NCBI RefSeq assembly: GCF_003391055.1
Contig: NZ_QUAJ01000003.1
Coordinates: forward strand, 1 to 64,000
Length of the DNA stretch: 64,000 nucleotides
Source of the DNA: Psychrilyobacter piezotolerans
Lineage (GTDB): Bacteria; Fusobacteriota; Fusobacteriia; Fusobacteriales; Fusobacteriaceae
Reading direction: 5' to 3'
Shown: one piece after another, positions 1-8,468 of the stretch
Numbering within the stretch: position 1 is the stretch's first letter
Layout of the letters: each line of letters begins with the position of its first letter
Made by a program: the position numbers and the translations under genes
Notes under the pieces: model-generated
Told to the model about the DNA's origin: nothing
Seen by the model: the letters and a program-made list of their open reading frames with translations, nothing else
The model's database searches: none

Positions 1-370
1 CTAATAAATCTCTTTTAATAATTGGGTAGTTCCAAATTTCTTTAGGAAGAGTAAAGATCATATGCTTGTGTTTTTTATCAATTAATTGAGAGGATAGTTT
101 ATGAGCCCATTTTTCTGCATAAATTTTACCGCAAGAAGAACAAAATTTTGACTTACAAGTAACGGGTCTAAAAGTATAGTGAGAGCAAGTAGGGCAAGAA
201 AATACAGATTTAGCAAAAGCAAACTCTCTACAATTTTGTGCAGCAACGAGAGTAGATTTGATAAAGTGAAGAAAACTCTTGGGGAAATTCAAAAAGAATT
301 TAAAATGATGCTTAAAAAAAGCTTTTAGGTTGTCGTTGGTAAGAATATCTTTAAGTGTAATAGTAGTCAT
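1..370 (-). CDS. IS91-type transposase, zinc-binding N-terminus (cut by window edge)
   Basis: An open frame of 123 codons runs from an ATG at 370 off the left edge. It carries five cysteines spaced like the transposase zinc-binding domain of IS91/IS801-type elements: C59 and C62, C72, then C77 and C80 (CPTC, CKSKFCSSCGK), followed by a YAEKW segment and a basic KHKHMIFTLP stretch. Such enzymes transpose single-stranded DNA by a rolling-circle-like HUH mechanism; the catalytic part would lie outside the window. No good ribosome site precedes the ATG. A TATAAT motif lies just upstream, close to the terminator of the efflux operon. Family assignment rests on the Cys pattern and is fairly secure; whether the element is intact cannot be judged here. 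Confidence 0.75.
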   Translation of the reverse strand, partial: MTTITLKDILTNDNLKAFFKHHFKFFLNFPKSFLHFIKSTLVAAQNCREFAFAKSVFSCPTCSHYTFRPVTCKSKFCSSCGKIYAEKWAHKLSSQLIDKKHKHMIFTLPKEIWNYPIIKRDLL

Positions 371-385
371 AATAGTTATTATACC

Positions 386-405
386 AAAAACCCCCAAGAT
401 GGGGG
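386..405 (-). terminator. Terminator of the efflux operon
   Basis: On the minus strand CCCCCA and TGGGGG form a six-base-pair stem with a three-base loop, followed by five U residues. It lies 40 bases after the emrB-like stop codon and just in front of the transposase frame, so it probably ends the three-gene efflux transcript. Confidence 0.65.
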
Positions 406-444
406 CTGGGGGTTGAAGAAGCGTTAGCTTTTTTTTAGTGCAGC

Positions 445-1968
445 TTAATGCCCCCCCTGAGCAGAACCTACAGCTCTATTTGCCAAGAGCATAAATGGAA
501 CCAGAGCCAAAATAATAAGGCCGGCAACCAAGAGGACATCGTTGACCCCCATGGTAGCTGCTTCCTTTGTGATCAAACCATTTATCACAACTAATTTAGC
601 CTGGATAGAACCTGGAACGGAATTAATCAGCGGCAAAAAACTTGGATTACCTGTATGGATATGACTGGCTAATACCTCGTGATGGTAAGCCTGAGAATGA
701 TTCCATAGGGGTATAAATAGACTGCTGCCGATACTGTTTCCCAGATTTCTCATAAAATTAAAAATTCCGGCTGCAGCCACAATTTGAACGGGATTTATAC
801 TCCCAAGAGATACATTGTTTAAAGCTACAAAGAAAAATGCAAGGCCGATACCGCTTAAAGCTCTGGTATATGAGACATAGCCGGATGTGACATCTAAACT
901 ATAATTAGCGGTAAAAAACGAAACTATGGCAAAAATAATAAATCCCGTAATGGCAATATGCCGGTTATCAATTCTATCGGTGTATTTACCTATAATAGGA
1001 GATAAAAATAATATGGGTAAACCCAGGGTAGCAGTGGTTTTACCACTTATAAATGCTGTGTATCCCATGACATTTTGCAGCCAAAAGGGCAGAATAACGG
1101 CAGTCATATAGAATGCTGCAGATACAATCAGGAGGGAAATTACTCCTATGGTGAAGTTTTTATTTAAAAATAACCTGACATTTATAACCGGGTTTTCATG
1201 ATACCACTCCCAAATTCCCAGGATAACCAACGACATAAATGAGGTGATAGCCAGCATGACGATAGATGGGCTGGAAAACCAGTCTAAGTCTGTGCCCTGT
1301 TCTAAAAAAACTTGGAGAGACCCGATACCGCTGATAAGTAGGAAGATACCTATAAAATCAGCTTTGACCCTTGTAAATTTTTCACTGGCATACTCCTCCT
1401 TAAACATATAGTAGATTATGCCACTGGACAAAAGACAGAGGGGAATACTAAAGTAAAAACACCATCGCCAGGATGCTCCATCGGTAATAGCTCCTCCGAT
1501 GACCGGGCCTAAGATAGGACCAAGTATAAGGGTCATGGTCCATATAGCTATCCCGATTCCCTGTTTTTTCTTGGGAAAAATTTTCATGATCAGGGTCTGG
1601 GAAAGGGGGATCATACTGGCTCCCACAACTCCCTGCAACAGTCTGGCAGCAACCATGGAGGAGAGGGAAAAACTCATTCCGCAGAGTAAACTGGCTATGG
1701 CAAATAATATTGTGGACCAGATATACTGTTTGACAGTTCCAAACTGCAGTGTCAGCCACCCGATAAGGGGCAATACTATGGCTTCGGCGACGGAATAGGA
1801 CGTGATGATCCATGTACTTTCGCTGGTGGCGATCCCGAAATCTCCGGCAATATGCGTGAGAGATACATTGACTATGCTGGCGTTTAACATATTTAAAAAT
1901 GAACCCGTAGCAAGGGCTATAGTTATAAAAATTATTTTTCCTGTGATTTTATCATTTGTTTCCGGCAT
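445..1968 (-). CDS. emrB: DHA2-family (EmrB-like) multidrug MFS transporter
   Basis: This 507-residue inner-membrane protein has the size and hydrophobicity of 14-helix DHA2 drug:proton antiporters. The N-terminal helix reads LNASIVNVSL, close to the family's LDxTIVNVALP, followed by SWIITSYSVAEAIVLPLIG and a RLLQGVVGASMIP motif-C-like region. It should export hydrophobic drugs through the adaptor and outer-membrane channel encoded upstream in the same operon. I start it at ATG 1968, preceded by AGGAGGG; an upstream GTG at 1983 would put that ribosome site inside the gene. The adaptor gene stops at 1986, so translation is probably coupled. Last gene of the operon. The exact substrate is unknown. 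Confidence 0.85.
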   Translation of the reverse strand: MPETNDKITGKIIFITIALATGSFLNMLNASIVNVSLTHIAGDFGIATSESTWIITSYSVAEAIVLPLIGWLTLQFGTVKQYIWSTILFAIASLLCGMSFSLSSMVAARLLQGVVGASMIPLSQTLIMKIFPKKKQGIGIAIWTMTLILGPILGPVIGGAITDGASWRWCFYFSIPLCLLSSGIIYYMFKEEYASEKFTRVKADFIGIFLLISGIGSLQVFLEQGTDLDWFSSPSIVMLAITSFMSLVILGIWEWYHENPVINVRLFLNKNFTIGVISLLIVSAAFYMTAVILPFWLQNVMGYTAFISGKTTATLGLPILFLSPIIGKYTDRIDNRHIAITGFIIFAIVSFFTANYSLDVTSGYVSYTRALSGIGLAFFFVALNNVSLGSINPVQIVAAAGIFNFMRNLGNSIGSSLFIPLWNHSQAYHHEVLASHIHTGNPSFLPLINSVPGSIQAKLVVINGLITKEAATMGVNDVLLVAGLIILALVPFMLLANRAVGSAQGGH

Positions 1969-1985
1969 ACAACCCTCCTGCACAG

Positions 1986-3158
1986 TTAATATGAATTTGC
2001 CTTAACTATATGATCTATTGTTTTTTTTATCTTTTGGATATCTAAAGTATATGGATTGGAAGATTTGATCTCAATATTGGGATGACTATCTTCTACTATT
2101 TTGGTATCAACCTCAGCTTCCATGGTAGTTCCCAGGGGAAGCACTCCATTATCTTCTAAACTTTTTTTATCGAAGGCTACCCTTACAGGAAGTCTTTGAA
2201 CGATCTTGATCCAGTTACCACTTGCATTTTGAGGTGGCAGGAGGGAAAAAGCATTTCCGGTACCAGCAGAGACACCAACGATATAACCCTTATAGACTTT
2301 CTCATTTAAACTGCTTGTTAATTCTACGGTATTTCCAATCTTGACGTGTTTCATCTGATTTTCTTTTAAATTTACCTCTACCCACTCATTGTTCAGGTCC
2401 ACTACGGAAAATAACGGGTATCCAATTCCGATTTTCTGTCCCAGGGAGATAGATTTTTTAGCTACAATGCCGTCTACAGGGGCATAAACTTTTGTCCTGG
2501 ACAGGTTTAGAGATGCCTGTTTATATTTTAAAATGGCATTTCGAACAGCAGGATGACTATAAGCATCCTTTGAGCTGGCCTGTAATTTTGCATTTGAAAG
2601 AGCTTCCTTTCTCTGGGATACTGCTAATTTTGCATTTTTTAACTGGGTAGTGCTTCCATCCATCTGCTGGCTGCTGATGATACCGGCATTAAATAATTTG
2701 AAATTTCTGTCATAATTTCTTTTCACATTAGCCAGATTATTCATAGTTTCTCCCAGGGCATATTCACATTCAGAAACATTAGTTTCAAGGGAAGAGTAGT
2801 CCCTCACTGCCTGAGCCAGGGCAATCTCTGCTCCTTCCAGAGCCAGCTGGTAGTCTGTATCCTCAAACTCAATCAATAAATCACCTTTTTTAACTTGGGC
2901 AGTATCTACAAAATTTATCTGGGTTATACGTCCTGCTATCTGAGCAGTTACAGCAGTCTGATTACCTGTAACATAGGCATTTTCAGTAGTTTCATAGCCG
3001 TTAAGGAAAAGGAAAAAATAGAGAGAATAAAGAATTCCAACAACTGCCATTCCACCTATAAAGGCTGCGATTTTTTTCTTAGCCTTTCCCTTATTGTCTT
3101 CCTGTTTTATATCTTTTTTATCTTCTAAGTTGTCATTTGTTTTTATAATTTCCGACAT
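1986..3158 (-). CDS. emrA: HlyD/EmrA-type periplasmic adaptor (membrane fusion protein)
   Basis: 390 residues: a charged cytoplasmic N-terminus rich in Lys/Asp/Glu (about 1-28), one membrane helix (about 30-52), then the biotinyl-lipoyl-like half motif GYETTENAYVTGNQTAVTAQIAGRI. A long alpha-helical hairpin rich in Ala/Gln/Leu (about 105-205), the second half motif (VYAPVDGIVAKKSI) and a beta-barrel domain follow. This order is typical of EmrA adaptors that bridge an MFS pump and a TolC-like channel. AAAGGAG precedes the ATG at 3158. Middle gene of the operon, between the outer-membrane factor and the MFS pump. Confidence 0.88.
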   Translation of the reverse strand: MSEIIKTNDNLEDKKDIKQEDNKGKAKKKIAAFIGGMAVVGILYSLYFFLFLNGYETTENAYVTGNQTAVTAQIAGRITQINFVDTAQVKKGDLLIEFEDTDYQLALEGAEIALAQAVRDYSSLETNVSECEYALGETMNNLANVKRNYDRNFKLFNAGIISSQQMDGSTTQLKNAKLAVSQRKEALSNAKLQASSKDAYSHPAVRNAILKYKQASLNLSRTKVYAPVDGIVAKKSISLGQKIGIGYPLFSVVDLNNEWVEVNLKENQMKHVKIGNTVELTSSLNEKVYKGYIVGVSAGTGNAFSLLPPQNASGNWIKIVQRLPVRVAFDKKSLEDNGVLPLGTTMEAEVDTKIVEDSHPNIEIKSSNPYTLDIQKIKKTIDHIVKANSY

Positions 3159-3202
3159 ATATATAACTCCTTTAGTTTTGAATTTTATTTAGCTTTTTTC
3201 TT

Positions 3203-4705
3203 TCATTGTTCCCTGCTCTTATACACTCCTCCCAAGCTGTTGATCAGGTCGATTTGATCGGAGTAAAGTTTATAGGCTTGCTGGGTTTTATAGAGGGAAG
3301 AATCCAGATAGATATAGTGATCCTTTAAATTTTCATATTCAGAAATAGATCCGATTTTAAATTTAAAATTTGAATTTTTATAGATTTTTCCCTCATTTTT
3401 TTCAATATGATCTAAGTTTATATAGTTAATCTTTGATATCTTGGCACTGCTTAACTTTGTGTTGATATCCTGGATGGAATTATTAATGGTTTTATTGTAA
3501 TCTGCAATAAATACATTCACCTGAATGCCGGCAATCTTATAATTAGCTTTGATACCGGATAGATTAAAGACCGGGAGGTAAACTTTGGGTCCAAATGACC
3601 ACATTAAAGATGAAAAATCTTTAAAACTATTGTCCAGCCCTACCCCTCTATATCCCACATCTCCACCAATTGAAACTTGTGGGTAAAAATCTGATTTTAG
3701 TGACTTTAACTTGGCTTTTTGGGATTTGATCATCATCAGATAATATTGTACATCGGGACGATTTACAATAACATCGGAGGATATCTTATTTGGAATGATA
3801 AACTCCTGTTCCATAAGGCGGGAAACTTCAGCATTTTTTAATATTTTTTCTACCCTGTCTCTGTTTTTATAAGATGACAATGAATATATAATTTCTGCAG
3901 TAGATTCTTTCTGAAAATCATTTAAATTTATATATCTTTTTAAAGTAAGGATCTTATTTTGGATAATTAGCAGGTCTTCCTCTTCTCCTCCGCCAAATTC
4001 AACCCTTGCCCTTACCTTATCTTGGATGGATGTTAATATAGCCAGCTTTTTATGGAGATTTATTTTTTCCCCTTGGAGATAGATGTAGTATCCGTAAAGT
4101 TTAGCAATATTTGTAGTGATATTCAGCTCAACTAGTTTTGAATGAAATTTAGCACTTTCAGCCAGATACCTCTGCTCCTTTGTTAAGTTTTCATATTTAT
4201 CATAGAAATCAAAATTATAGTTAGCACTAATCCCTGCCCCGGCTGCATAAGCAGTTTCCCCTGCCAGGGCATCCTCAGGTAACAATGTAGAAGTAAGAGT
4301 AGGTCCTCCTGGTATAGATATTGATTTTGAGACAGCTTTTGATTTTGTATATGGTTTACTGGTGCCGTGAACACTTGCACCTGCATAGAGTCCCATTTGA
4401 AAAGCACTGTGTTCAGCTGCATCAATAGCTGCACTGGCAGCCTGGATGTTAAATTCAGCCACTTTTAGATCTGCATTTGAATTTAATGCAATCTCCATGA
4501 GTTTATTCAGATCCGGGTCATTATAGTTTGACCACCATTTTTCATGGACAAAAACTAAGTTCTGATCTTCACTTGAGGTAAAATTACCCTGTAATTGAAT
4601 ATCGTTTTTTGTCTGCATGAGGTCTTCATGGGTCTCTCGAACATAGCTGGAGCATCCGGTTATCAGGAGCAGCCATGAAATTAATATTATTTTTTTTGCT
4701 TTCAT
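3203..4705 (-). CDS. TolC/NodT-family outer-membrane efflux lipoprotein
   Basis: 500 residues with a lipoprotein signal peptide ending in the lipobox LITGC (Cys about residue 18), then two repeats of the outer-membrane efflux protein domain with long amphipathic helices. KWWSNYNDPDLNKLMEIAL near residue 55-75 is the classic start of the first repeat. It should form the trimeric exit channel for the adaptor and MFS pump encoded directly downstream. First gene of the efflux operon, with an AGGAGG site before its ATG. NodT/OprM-type naming is by family; a specific symbol is not justified. Confidence 0.88.
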   Translation of the reverse strand: MKAKKIILISWLLLITGCSSYVRETHEDLMQTKNDIQLQGNFTSSEDQNLVFVHEKWWSNYNDPDLNKLMEIALNSNADLKVAEFNIQAASAAIDAAEHSAFQMGLYAGASVHGTSKPYTKSKAVSKSISIPGGPTLTSTLLPEDALAGETAYAAGAGISANYNFDFYDKYENLTKEQRYLAESAKFHSKLVELNITTNIAKLYGYYIYLQGEKINLHKKLAILTSIQDKVRARVEFGGGEEEDLLIIQNKILTLKRYINLNDFQKESTAEIIYSLSSYKNRDRVEKILKNAEVSRLMEQEFIIPNKISSDVIVNRPDVQYYLMMIKSQKAKLKSLKSDFYPQVSIGGDVGYRGVGLDNSFKDFSSLMWSFGPKVYLPVFNLSGIKANYKIAGIQVNVFIADYNKTINNSIQDINTKLSSAKISKINYINLDHIEKNEGKIYKNSNFKFKIGSISEYENLKDHYIYLDSSLYKTQQAYKLYSDQIDLINSLGGVYKSREQ

Positions 4706-4733
4706 CTATATCCTCCTATTTTCTAAATGTGTA

Positions 4734-4778
4734 TGTGTACACACGAAAATTTTTAAAATTAGTCAACCTAAGGGTCAA
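4734..4778 (-). promoter_or_regulatory. Probable efflux-operon promoter with palindrome at +1
   Basis: On the minus strand TTGACC (4773-4778) is followed after 17 bases by TAAAAA (4750-4755). A perfect ten-base palindrome, TGTGTACACA (4734-4743), falls at the expected start of transcription, where a repressor could act. The -10 box is poor, so the assignment is tentative. Confidence 0.35.
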
Positions 4779-4859
4779 ACTAATATTTTAATTAAATTTT
4801 AACATTTTTTTTATAAAAAAGTTAAACCATTCTTGCTACATTAAAAAAAGGCCATAGAC

Positions 4860-4892
4860 ATAAGACCTTTGAAAAATAAGGTCTTTTTTTTT
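4860..4892 (+). terminator. Terminator-like hairpin
   Basis: AAGACCTT pairs with AAGGTCTT across a short loop and is followed by nine T residues on the plus strand; a tract of A on the other side makes it potentially bidirectional. No plus-strand gene ends here, so it may be a relic or a second stop for leftward transcripts. Confidence 0.4.
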
Positions 4893-4900
4893 AAATTTTT

Positions 4901-4941
4901 ATAATCTAGGAAATTATAAAAATTATAAAATCCTAGATTAT
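4901..4941. promoter_or_regulatory. Perfect 11-bp inverted repeat, candidate operator
   Basis: ATAATCTAGGA at 4901-4911 is exactly mirrored by TCCTAGATTAT at 4931-4941 across 19 bases that are themselves a near repeat (AAATTATAAAAATTATAAA). No T-run follows, so it does not look like a terminator. Its place upstream of the efflux operon makes it a candidate regulator site or RNA hairpin. Confidence 0.4.
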
Positions 4942-5071
4942 GCCTGTCTGGATGCAACGTCATATTGCTTTTTTAGTCTTATCTTATTATTTTAATTTCC
5001 CTTTAACTTTAATACTAAATTATATTACATGATTCAGACTTATGCAAAGATCCCTTTTAATATTTTTACTG

Positions 5072-5107
5072 CATTAAAAAAAGGCCATAGATATATATCG
5101 CCTTTTA
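5072..5107 (-). terminator. Terminator of the AraC-type regulator gene
   Basis: Reading leftward, AAAGGC and GCCTTT form a stem across a 14-base loop and are followed by a run of U. It lies about 25 bases beyond the stop codon of the regulator gene. Confidence 0.5.
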
Positions 5108-5129
5108 GAATTTTTACTGCTTATTGCTT

Positions 5130-5972
5130 TTATTTGCTGACTTCCACAGGAATAATGATGGAATAATGGGCCGGATTTTCTATAAAAAACTGCTGGACTA
5201 CCTCAAGAATATCCCTATTGGGAGTGAGGTGCTCCTTGTCAAAGATACTCTGTATATCGTTTATTACAACATCCAGGGAGTTATACAGCCTGTCACCGGA
5301 ATAGTGCAGAAGAGCATATAAGCCTGAAGGGATGGTGAAATGTTCTGAAAAATCAAGTTTTTTATCGGTAAAAAATCCAAAGGTATAGATGTCTTTGGTT
5401 CTTTTGATGGAAACATAATACATTTTTCTTAACTGAGGGATCCCGATAAAATCCTGGGATTTCATCTTGGTAAAACCTACAATTTCCTCTTCAGTGAGGG
5501 GTGTTTTAGTCAGATCAATAGAGTAGGTAACTCCGTAAACCTTTGTTTTTTCAAGATAATCCAAAGAAAGATCGATCATAATTTTTCCATTCAGGGAGAT
5601 AGTCTCCTTTTCCAGGATGACCAGCTTATCCTGTATGATTGTTCTGATATTATCTTTCCTATATTGTGTAGGAGTAATATTATAGTATTTTTTAAAGGTT
5701 CTATTTAAAATTTGCGGCTGGGTATAGGAGTATTTAAGGGCAACCTTCCAAATTTCTGCACTTCTGTCTTTTAAAATATCATCGCCAATATGCTGCAGCC
5801 TGCGCTTACCCATATACTGGCCAAAGGAAATACCTGTATAAACTTTAAATATCCTGTGGAAATGAAATTTTGAGATAAAAAAATTAGCTGCAATCTCATC
5901 TAAAGTTATGGGTCTGTAGATGTTGTTTTCAACATAATCGATGATCTCCTTTAATATAGGTGTGTAATTCAT
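5130..5972 (-). CDS. AraC-family regulator with GyrI-like effector domain (Rob-like layout)
   Basis: 280 residues. The N-terminal ~105 residues carry the double helix-turn-helix of AraC proteins (TLDEIAANFFISKFHFHRIFKVYTG, then YSYTQPQILNRTFKKYYNITPTQYR). The remaining ~155 residues resemble the GyrI-like small-molecule-binding domain, giving the Rob/BltR-like order: DNA-binding domain first, ligand domain second. Such proteins often sense drugs or redox compounds and activate pumps. Its position immediately upstream of the efflux operon, in the same direction, suggests that it controls that operon; this is inference. Start at 5972 has an AAGGAG site. The ligand is unknown. Confidence 0.82.
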   Translation of the reverse strand: MNYTPILKEIIDYVENNIYRPITLDEIAANFFISKFHFHRIFKVYTGISFGQYMGKRRLQHIGDDILKDRSAEIWKVALKYSYTQPQILNRTFKKYYNITPTQYRKDNIRTIIQDKLVILEKETISLNGKIMIDLSLDYLEKTKVYGVTYSIDLTKTPLTEEEIVGFTKMKSQDFIGIPQLRKMYYVSIKRTKDIYTFGFFTDKKLDFSEHFTIPSGLYALLHYSGDRLYNSLDVVINDIQSIFDKEHLTPNRDILEVVQQFFIENPAHYSIIIPVEVSK

Positions 5973-5998
5973 AAACTGGCTCCTTTATCTGCGTTATT

Positions 5999-6835
5999 TT
6001 ACGACAGGACAGTCCCTATACCAAAATACAAAATAACAATTATACCGAGTGCGATTCTATACCAACCAAAAACCTTGAAATCATGCTTTTTAATATACTT
6101 CATAAGAAATTTAATTGCTAAAATAGATATTATGAAAGCAACAAGCATACCAATTATTAGTATTATAATTTCCGAACCAGTAAAACTCAAACCAAACTTT
6201 AACAATTTAAGAAAGCTGGCTCCTAGCATGACAGGTACAGCAAGGAAAAATGTAAATTCTGCAGCAACCGTTCTTGAAACCCCGATCAAAAGTGCACCAA
6301 GAATAGTTGCTCCGGAACGTGATGTCCCTGGAAATACAGCTGCTATAAGCTGAAACAGGCCTATGATTAGGGCTGTTTTATAAGTTATTTCTGAAATTGC
6401 TTTTATCTTTGGCTGATTACCCTTGTTATAGTTTTCAATTAAAATGAAAAATACACCAAATACAATGAGCATAATAGCTACAGTCTGATAATTATAAAAA
6501 AGGGCGTTGATTTTATCATCAAATAAAATACCAACAACACCCGCCGGAATACATGCAACAACAATTTTATACCACATAGACATAGTCTCTTTTTTTATTG
6601 AAAATCCATTTTTAAAAGAAAAAGGTAACAACGTATTAAAATAAAGTATCACCACTGCAAAAATGGCACCCAATTGAATAACGACGAAAAACATTTCTTT
6701 AAATGCACTGCTTACATTAAGGCTTAAATATTTATCTACCAATATCATATGTCCTGTGCTACTGATAGGCAGCCACTCCGTAATCCCTTCAACAACACCC
6801 AATATAATTACTTTTATAATCTCTAAAAAATCCAT
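5999..6835 (-). CDS. uppP: Undecaprenyl-diphosphatase UppP (BacA)
   Basis: 278 residues of a polytopic membrane protein with both signature motifs: [18 protein letters not shown] near the N-terminus and [10 protein letters not shown] near residue 168. It dephosphorylates undecaprenyl diphosphate to recycle the lipid carrier for peptidoglycan and other polymers, and extra copies give bacitracin resistance. Length matches the family (about 265-285). AGGAGG precedes the ATG at 6835. The AraC-type gene starts 26 bases downstream, so the two could share a transcript. Confidence 0.95.
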   Translation of the reverse strand: MDFLEIIKVIILGVVEGITEWLPISSTGHMILVDKYLSLNVSSAFKEMFFVVIQLGAIFAVVILYFNTLLPFSFKNGFSIKKETMSMWYKIVVACIPAGVVGILFDDKINALFYNYQTVAIMLIVFGVFFILIENYNKGNQPKIKAISEITYKTALIIGLFQLIAAVFPGTSRSGATILGALLIGVSRTVAAEFTFFLAVPVMLGASFLKLLKFGLSFTGSEIIILIIGMLVAFIISILAIKFLMKYIKKHDFKVFGWYRIALGIIVILYFGIGTVLS

Positions 6836-6889
6836 GCACGCCTCCTACTAAAGTAAATTTCGATACATTATAACACAATTTAAATTTAC

Positions 6890-6955
6890 TTAATATCTGC
6901 CTTGAGCAGAACCTGTAGTTTTATCTGCTGAGAGTATAGATGGAATTGGAACAAA
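6890..6955 (-). pseudogene. Relic of the 3' end of a second emrB-like transporter gene
   Basis: The last 22 codons, including the stop, match the end of the emrB-like gene at 445-510 in frame: ...GSAQGRY-stop here against ...GSAQGGH-stop there. Over 46 bases I count 34 identities by eye, and all 12 differences are transitions, which suggests descent from a once-functional coding copy. Nothing upstream on the minus strand continues the frame as a transporter. It is therefore a decayed remnant, directly upstream of uppP. Confidence 0.65.
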
Positions 6956-6992
6956 AAATCAAAAAATTCAAACTATTTGAAGAAATGCTAAA

Positions 6993-7021
6993 TTGAAATA
7001 AGGTAGAAAATATGCTACAAT
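6993..7021 (+). promoter_or_regulatory. Sigma-70-type promoter of the tdk-bioD operon
   Basis: TTGAAA at 6993-6998 and TACAAT at 7016-7021 are separated by 17 bases. It is the only convincing promoter before the kinase gene and implies a leader of about 185 bases. Confidence 0.55.
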
Positions 7022-7211
7022 TTAGTCTGTATTTAAAGAAGGGAAGTTAGAAAAATAAGTAAGAGGGAATAAAAAAAATATGATGGGAAGTTTAAATCAA
7101 TGGTTTTTTTATCTGTCAGTAATCTGGCAGGGAAAAACGAGATCTTAAACAGAGTAGGGGTGTTTTCAGGAGAGCAGGGGCCCTATTTTTTTATCGGATT
7201 ATATAGATGGG

Positions 7212-8468
7212 GTGAGAAATTTGCAATTTATAGTAACAGAAGGAATGGGATGGTTAGAAGTTGTAACTGGAAGTATGTTTTCAGGGAAGAGTGAGGAGCT
7301 CATAAAGAGATTGAGAAGATCCAAATACGCACGTCAAAAAGTAGTAGCTTTTAAACATGCCAGTGATGTGAGGTATGATGATGCAAAATTAGCTTCACAC
7401 AGCCAGTCTTTTATAGAGGGGGTACCGGTTGCCAGTGTAGAAGAGATGGAAAAATTATTCTTTGAAAAATACAGTGATGCACAGGTAATAGGAATAGATG
7501 AAGTGCAGTTTTTTGGTGCTGAAGTTGTAAAATTTTGTGAAGATCTGGCTGACATGGGAAAAAGAGTAATTGTAGCAGGATTGGATAAGGATTTTAAGGG
7601 TGAACCTTTTAAACCTATGGATGAACTTTTGGCCAGGGCTGAATATGTAGACAAGTTTCAGGCTATTTGTGCTGTGTGCGGAAATCCTGCTACAGTATCC
7701 CAGAGGCTGATAGATGGTGAACCTGCTTATTACGATGATCCCATTGTATTGGTTGGAGCTACAGAATCATATGAGCCCAGGTGCAGGAAGTGCCATAGAA
7801 TAAAATATAAAGATGAAAATATGGGAAACCTTTATTTTATAGTGGGAACCGGCACTGAGATCGGGAAAACCCATGTTACTTTAAAATTAATAGAGGAAGA
7901 CCTTAAAAACAAAAAAAATATTATGGCATTGAAGCCTATAGAAACAGGGTCGGAAATTTTTGGAGAAAATTTAGAAGGGTCGGATACCAAAAAATATGCG
8001 GATCTTTTAGGAAAAGGTGTGGAAGAAATAAATACATATTTTTTTAAAAAGCCAATGTCTCCTCATATTGCAGCAGAGTTAGATGGGGAACAAATATTAA
8101 TTAATGAGATAAAAAATAGGATAGACGAAGAGATTAAAACCCATGAAACCTTGTATGTTGAAGGTGCAGGAGGTCTGTTGGTTCCATATAATAACAGGTA
8201 TACATATTTGGATCTTTTGGTAGATTACAGAAAAAAATCAGAGGTAATAGTGGTGGCCAACAACTCTTTGGGGACAATAAACCACACCCTGTTGACGATA
8301 GAAACATTGAAAAGAAATGACATTATGATAAAGGGGATTATCTTCAACAATAAAGATAATAATACAGATGAAATTTTATTGGAGGATAACATAAAAACCA
8401 TCGAGAAATTAAGTGGTGTAAAGGTGTTAAAAAACACGGGGTATGATGGAGGCACAGGTGAATTTTAG
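7212..8468 (+). CDS. Fused thymidine kinase - dethiobiotin synthetase
   Basis: One 418-residue frame joins two enzymes. Residues ~13-200 are a type II thymidine kinase: P-loop GSMFSGKS (20-27), the IDEVQFF catalytic region (Glu97) and structural zinc cysteines 153, 156, 191 and 194. Residues ~205-418 are a complete BioD: ATP loop GTGTEIGKT (212-220), KPIETG (241-246), VEGAGG (316-321) and SLGTINHTL. Thymidine kinase makes dTMP by salvage; BioD closes the ureido ring of dethiobiotin. The internal Met204 has no ribosome site before it, so the frame appears to be translated as a single chain. The start could be GTG 7212 or ATG 7245; neither has a clear ribosome site. No other biotin gene is in the window. 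Confidence 0.88.
   Translation: MRNLQFIVTEGMGWLEVVTGSMFSGKSEELIKRLRRSKYARQKVVAFKHASDVRYDDAKLASHSQSFIEGVPVASVEEMEKLFFEKYSDAQVIGIDEVQFFGAEVVKFCEDLADMGKRVIVAGLDKDFKGEPFKPMDELLARAEYVDKFQAICAVCGNPATVSQRLIDGEPAYYDDPIVLVGATESYEPRCRKCHRIKYKDENMGNLYFIVGTGTEIGKTHVTLKLIEEDLKNKKNIMALKPIETGSEIFGENLEGSDTKKYADLLGKGVEEINTYFFKKPMSPHIAAELDGEQILINEIKNRIDEEIKTHETLYVEGAGGLLVPYNNRYTYLDLLVDYRKKSEVIVVANNSLGTINHTLLTIETLKRNDIMIKGIIFNNKDNNTDEILLEDNIKTIEKLSGVKVLKNTGYDGGTGEF

Larger units (their letters stand above)
4706..5129. other. Intergenic control region between AraC-type regulator and efflux operon
   Basis: This 424-base gap holds no gene. From left to right it contains a probable minus-strand promoter with a palindrome at its start site (4734-4778), a terminator-like hairpin (about 4860-4892), a perfect 11-base inverted repeat (4901-4941) and the terminator of the AraC-type gene (about 5072-5107). 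The stretch CATTAAAAAAAGGCCATAGA occurs twice, at 4839 and 5072, so part of the region is duplicated. Confidence 0.6.
6836..7211. other. Intergenic region with gene relic and tdk promoter
   Basis: This 376-base gap contains a 66-base relic of an emrB-like 3' end (6890-6955, minus strand) and a good plus-strand promoter (6993-7021) for the kinase operon. Between 7022 and 7211 I see only purine-rich leader sequence. A short open frame at 7100-7294 overlaps the kinase gene in another frame and looks like chance. Confidence 0.6.

Noticed and set aside
445-1983. GTG start at 1983 for the EmrB-like gene
   Set aside because: The strong AGGAGGG ribosome site would lie inside the gene; ATG 1968 directly after it is the better start.
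4183-4434. Minus-strand open frame of 83 codons inside the outer-membrane efflux gene
   Set aside because: Lies wholly within a well-supported gene on the same strand in another frame, with no ribosome site.
7100-7294. 64-codon plus-strand frame before the thymidine kinase
   Set aside because: No family resemblance or ribosome site, and it overlaps the kinase start in another frame.
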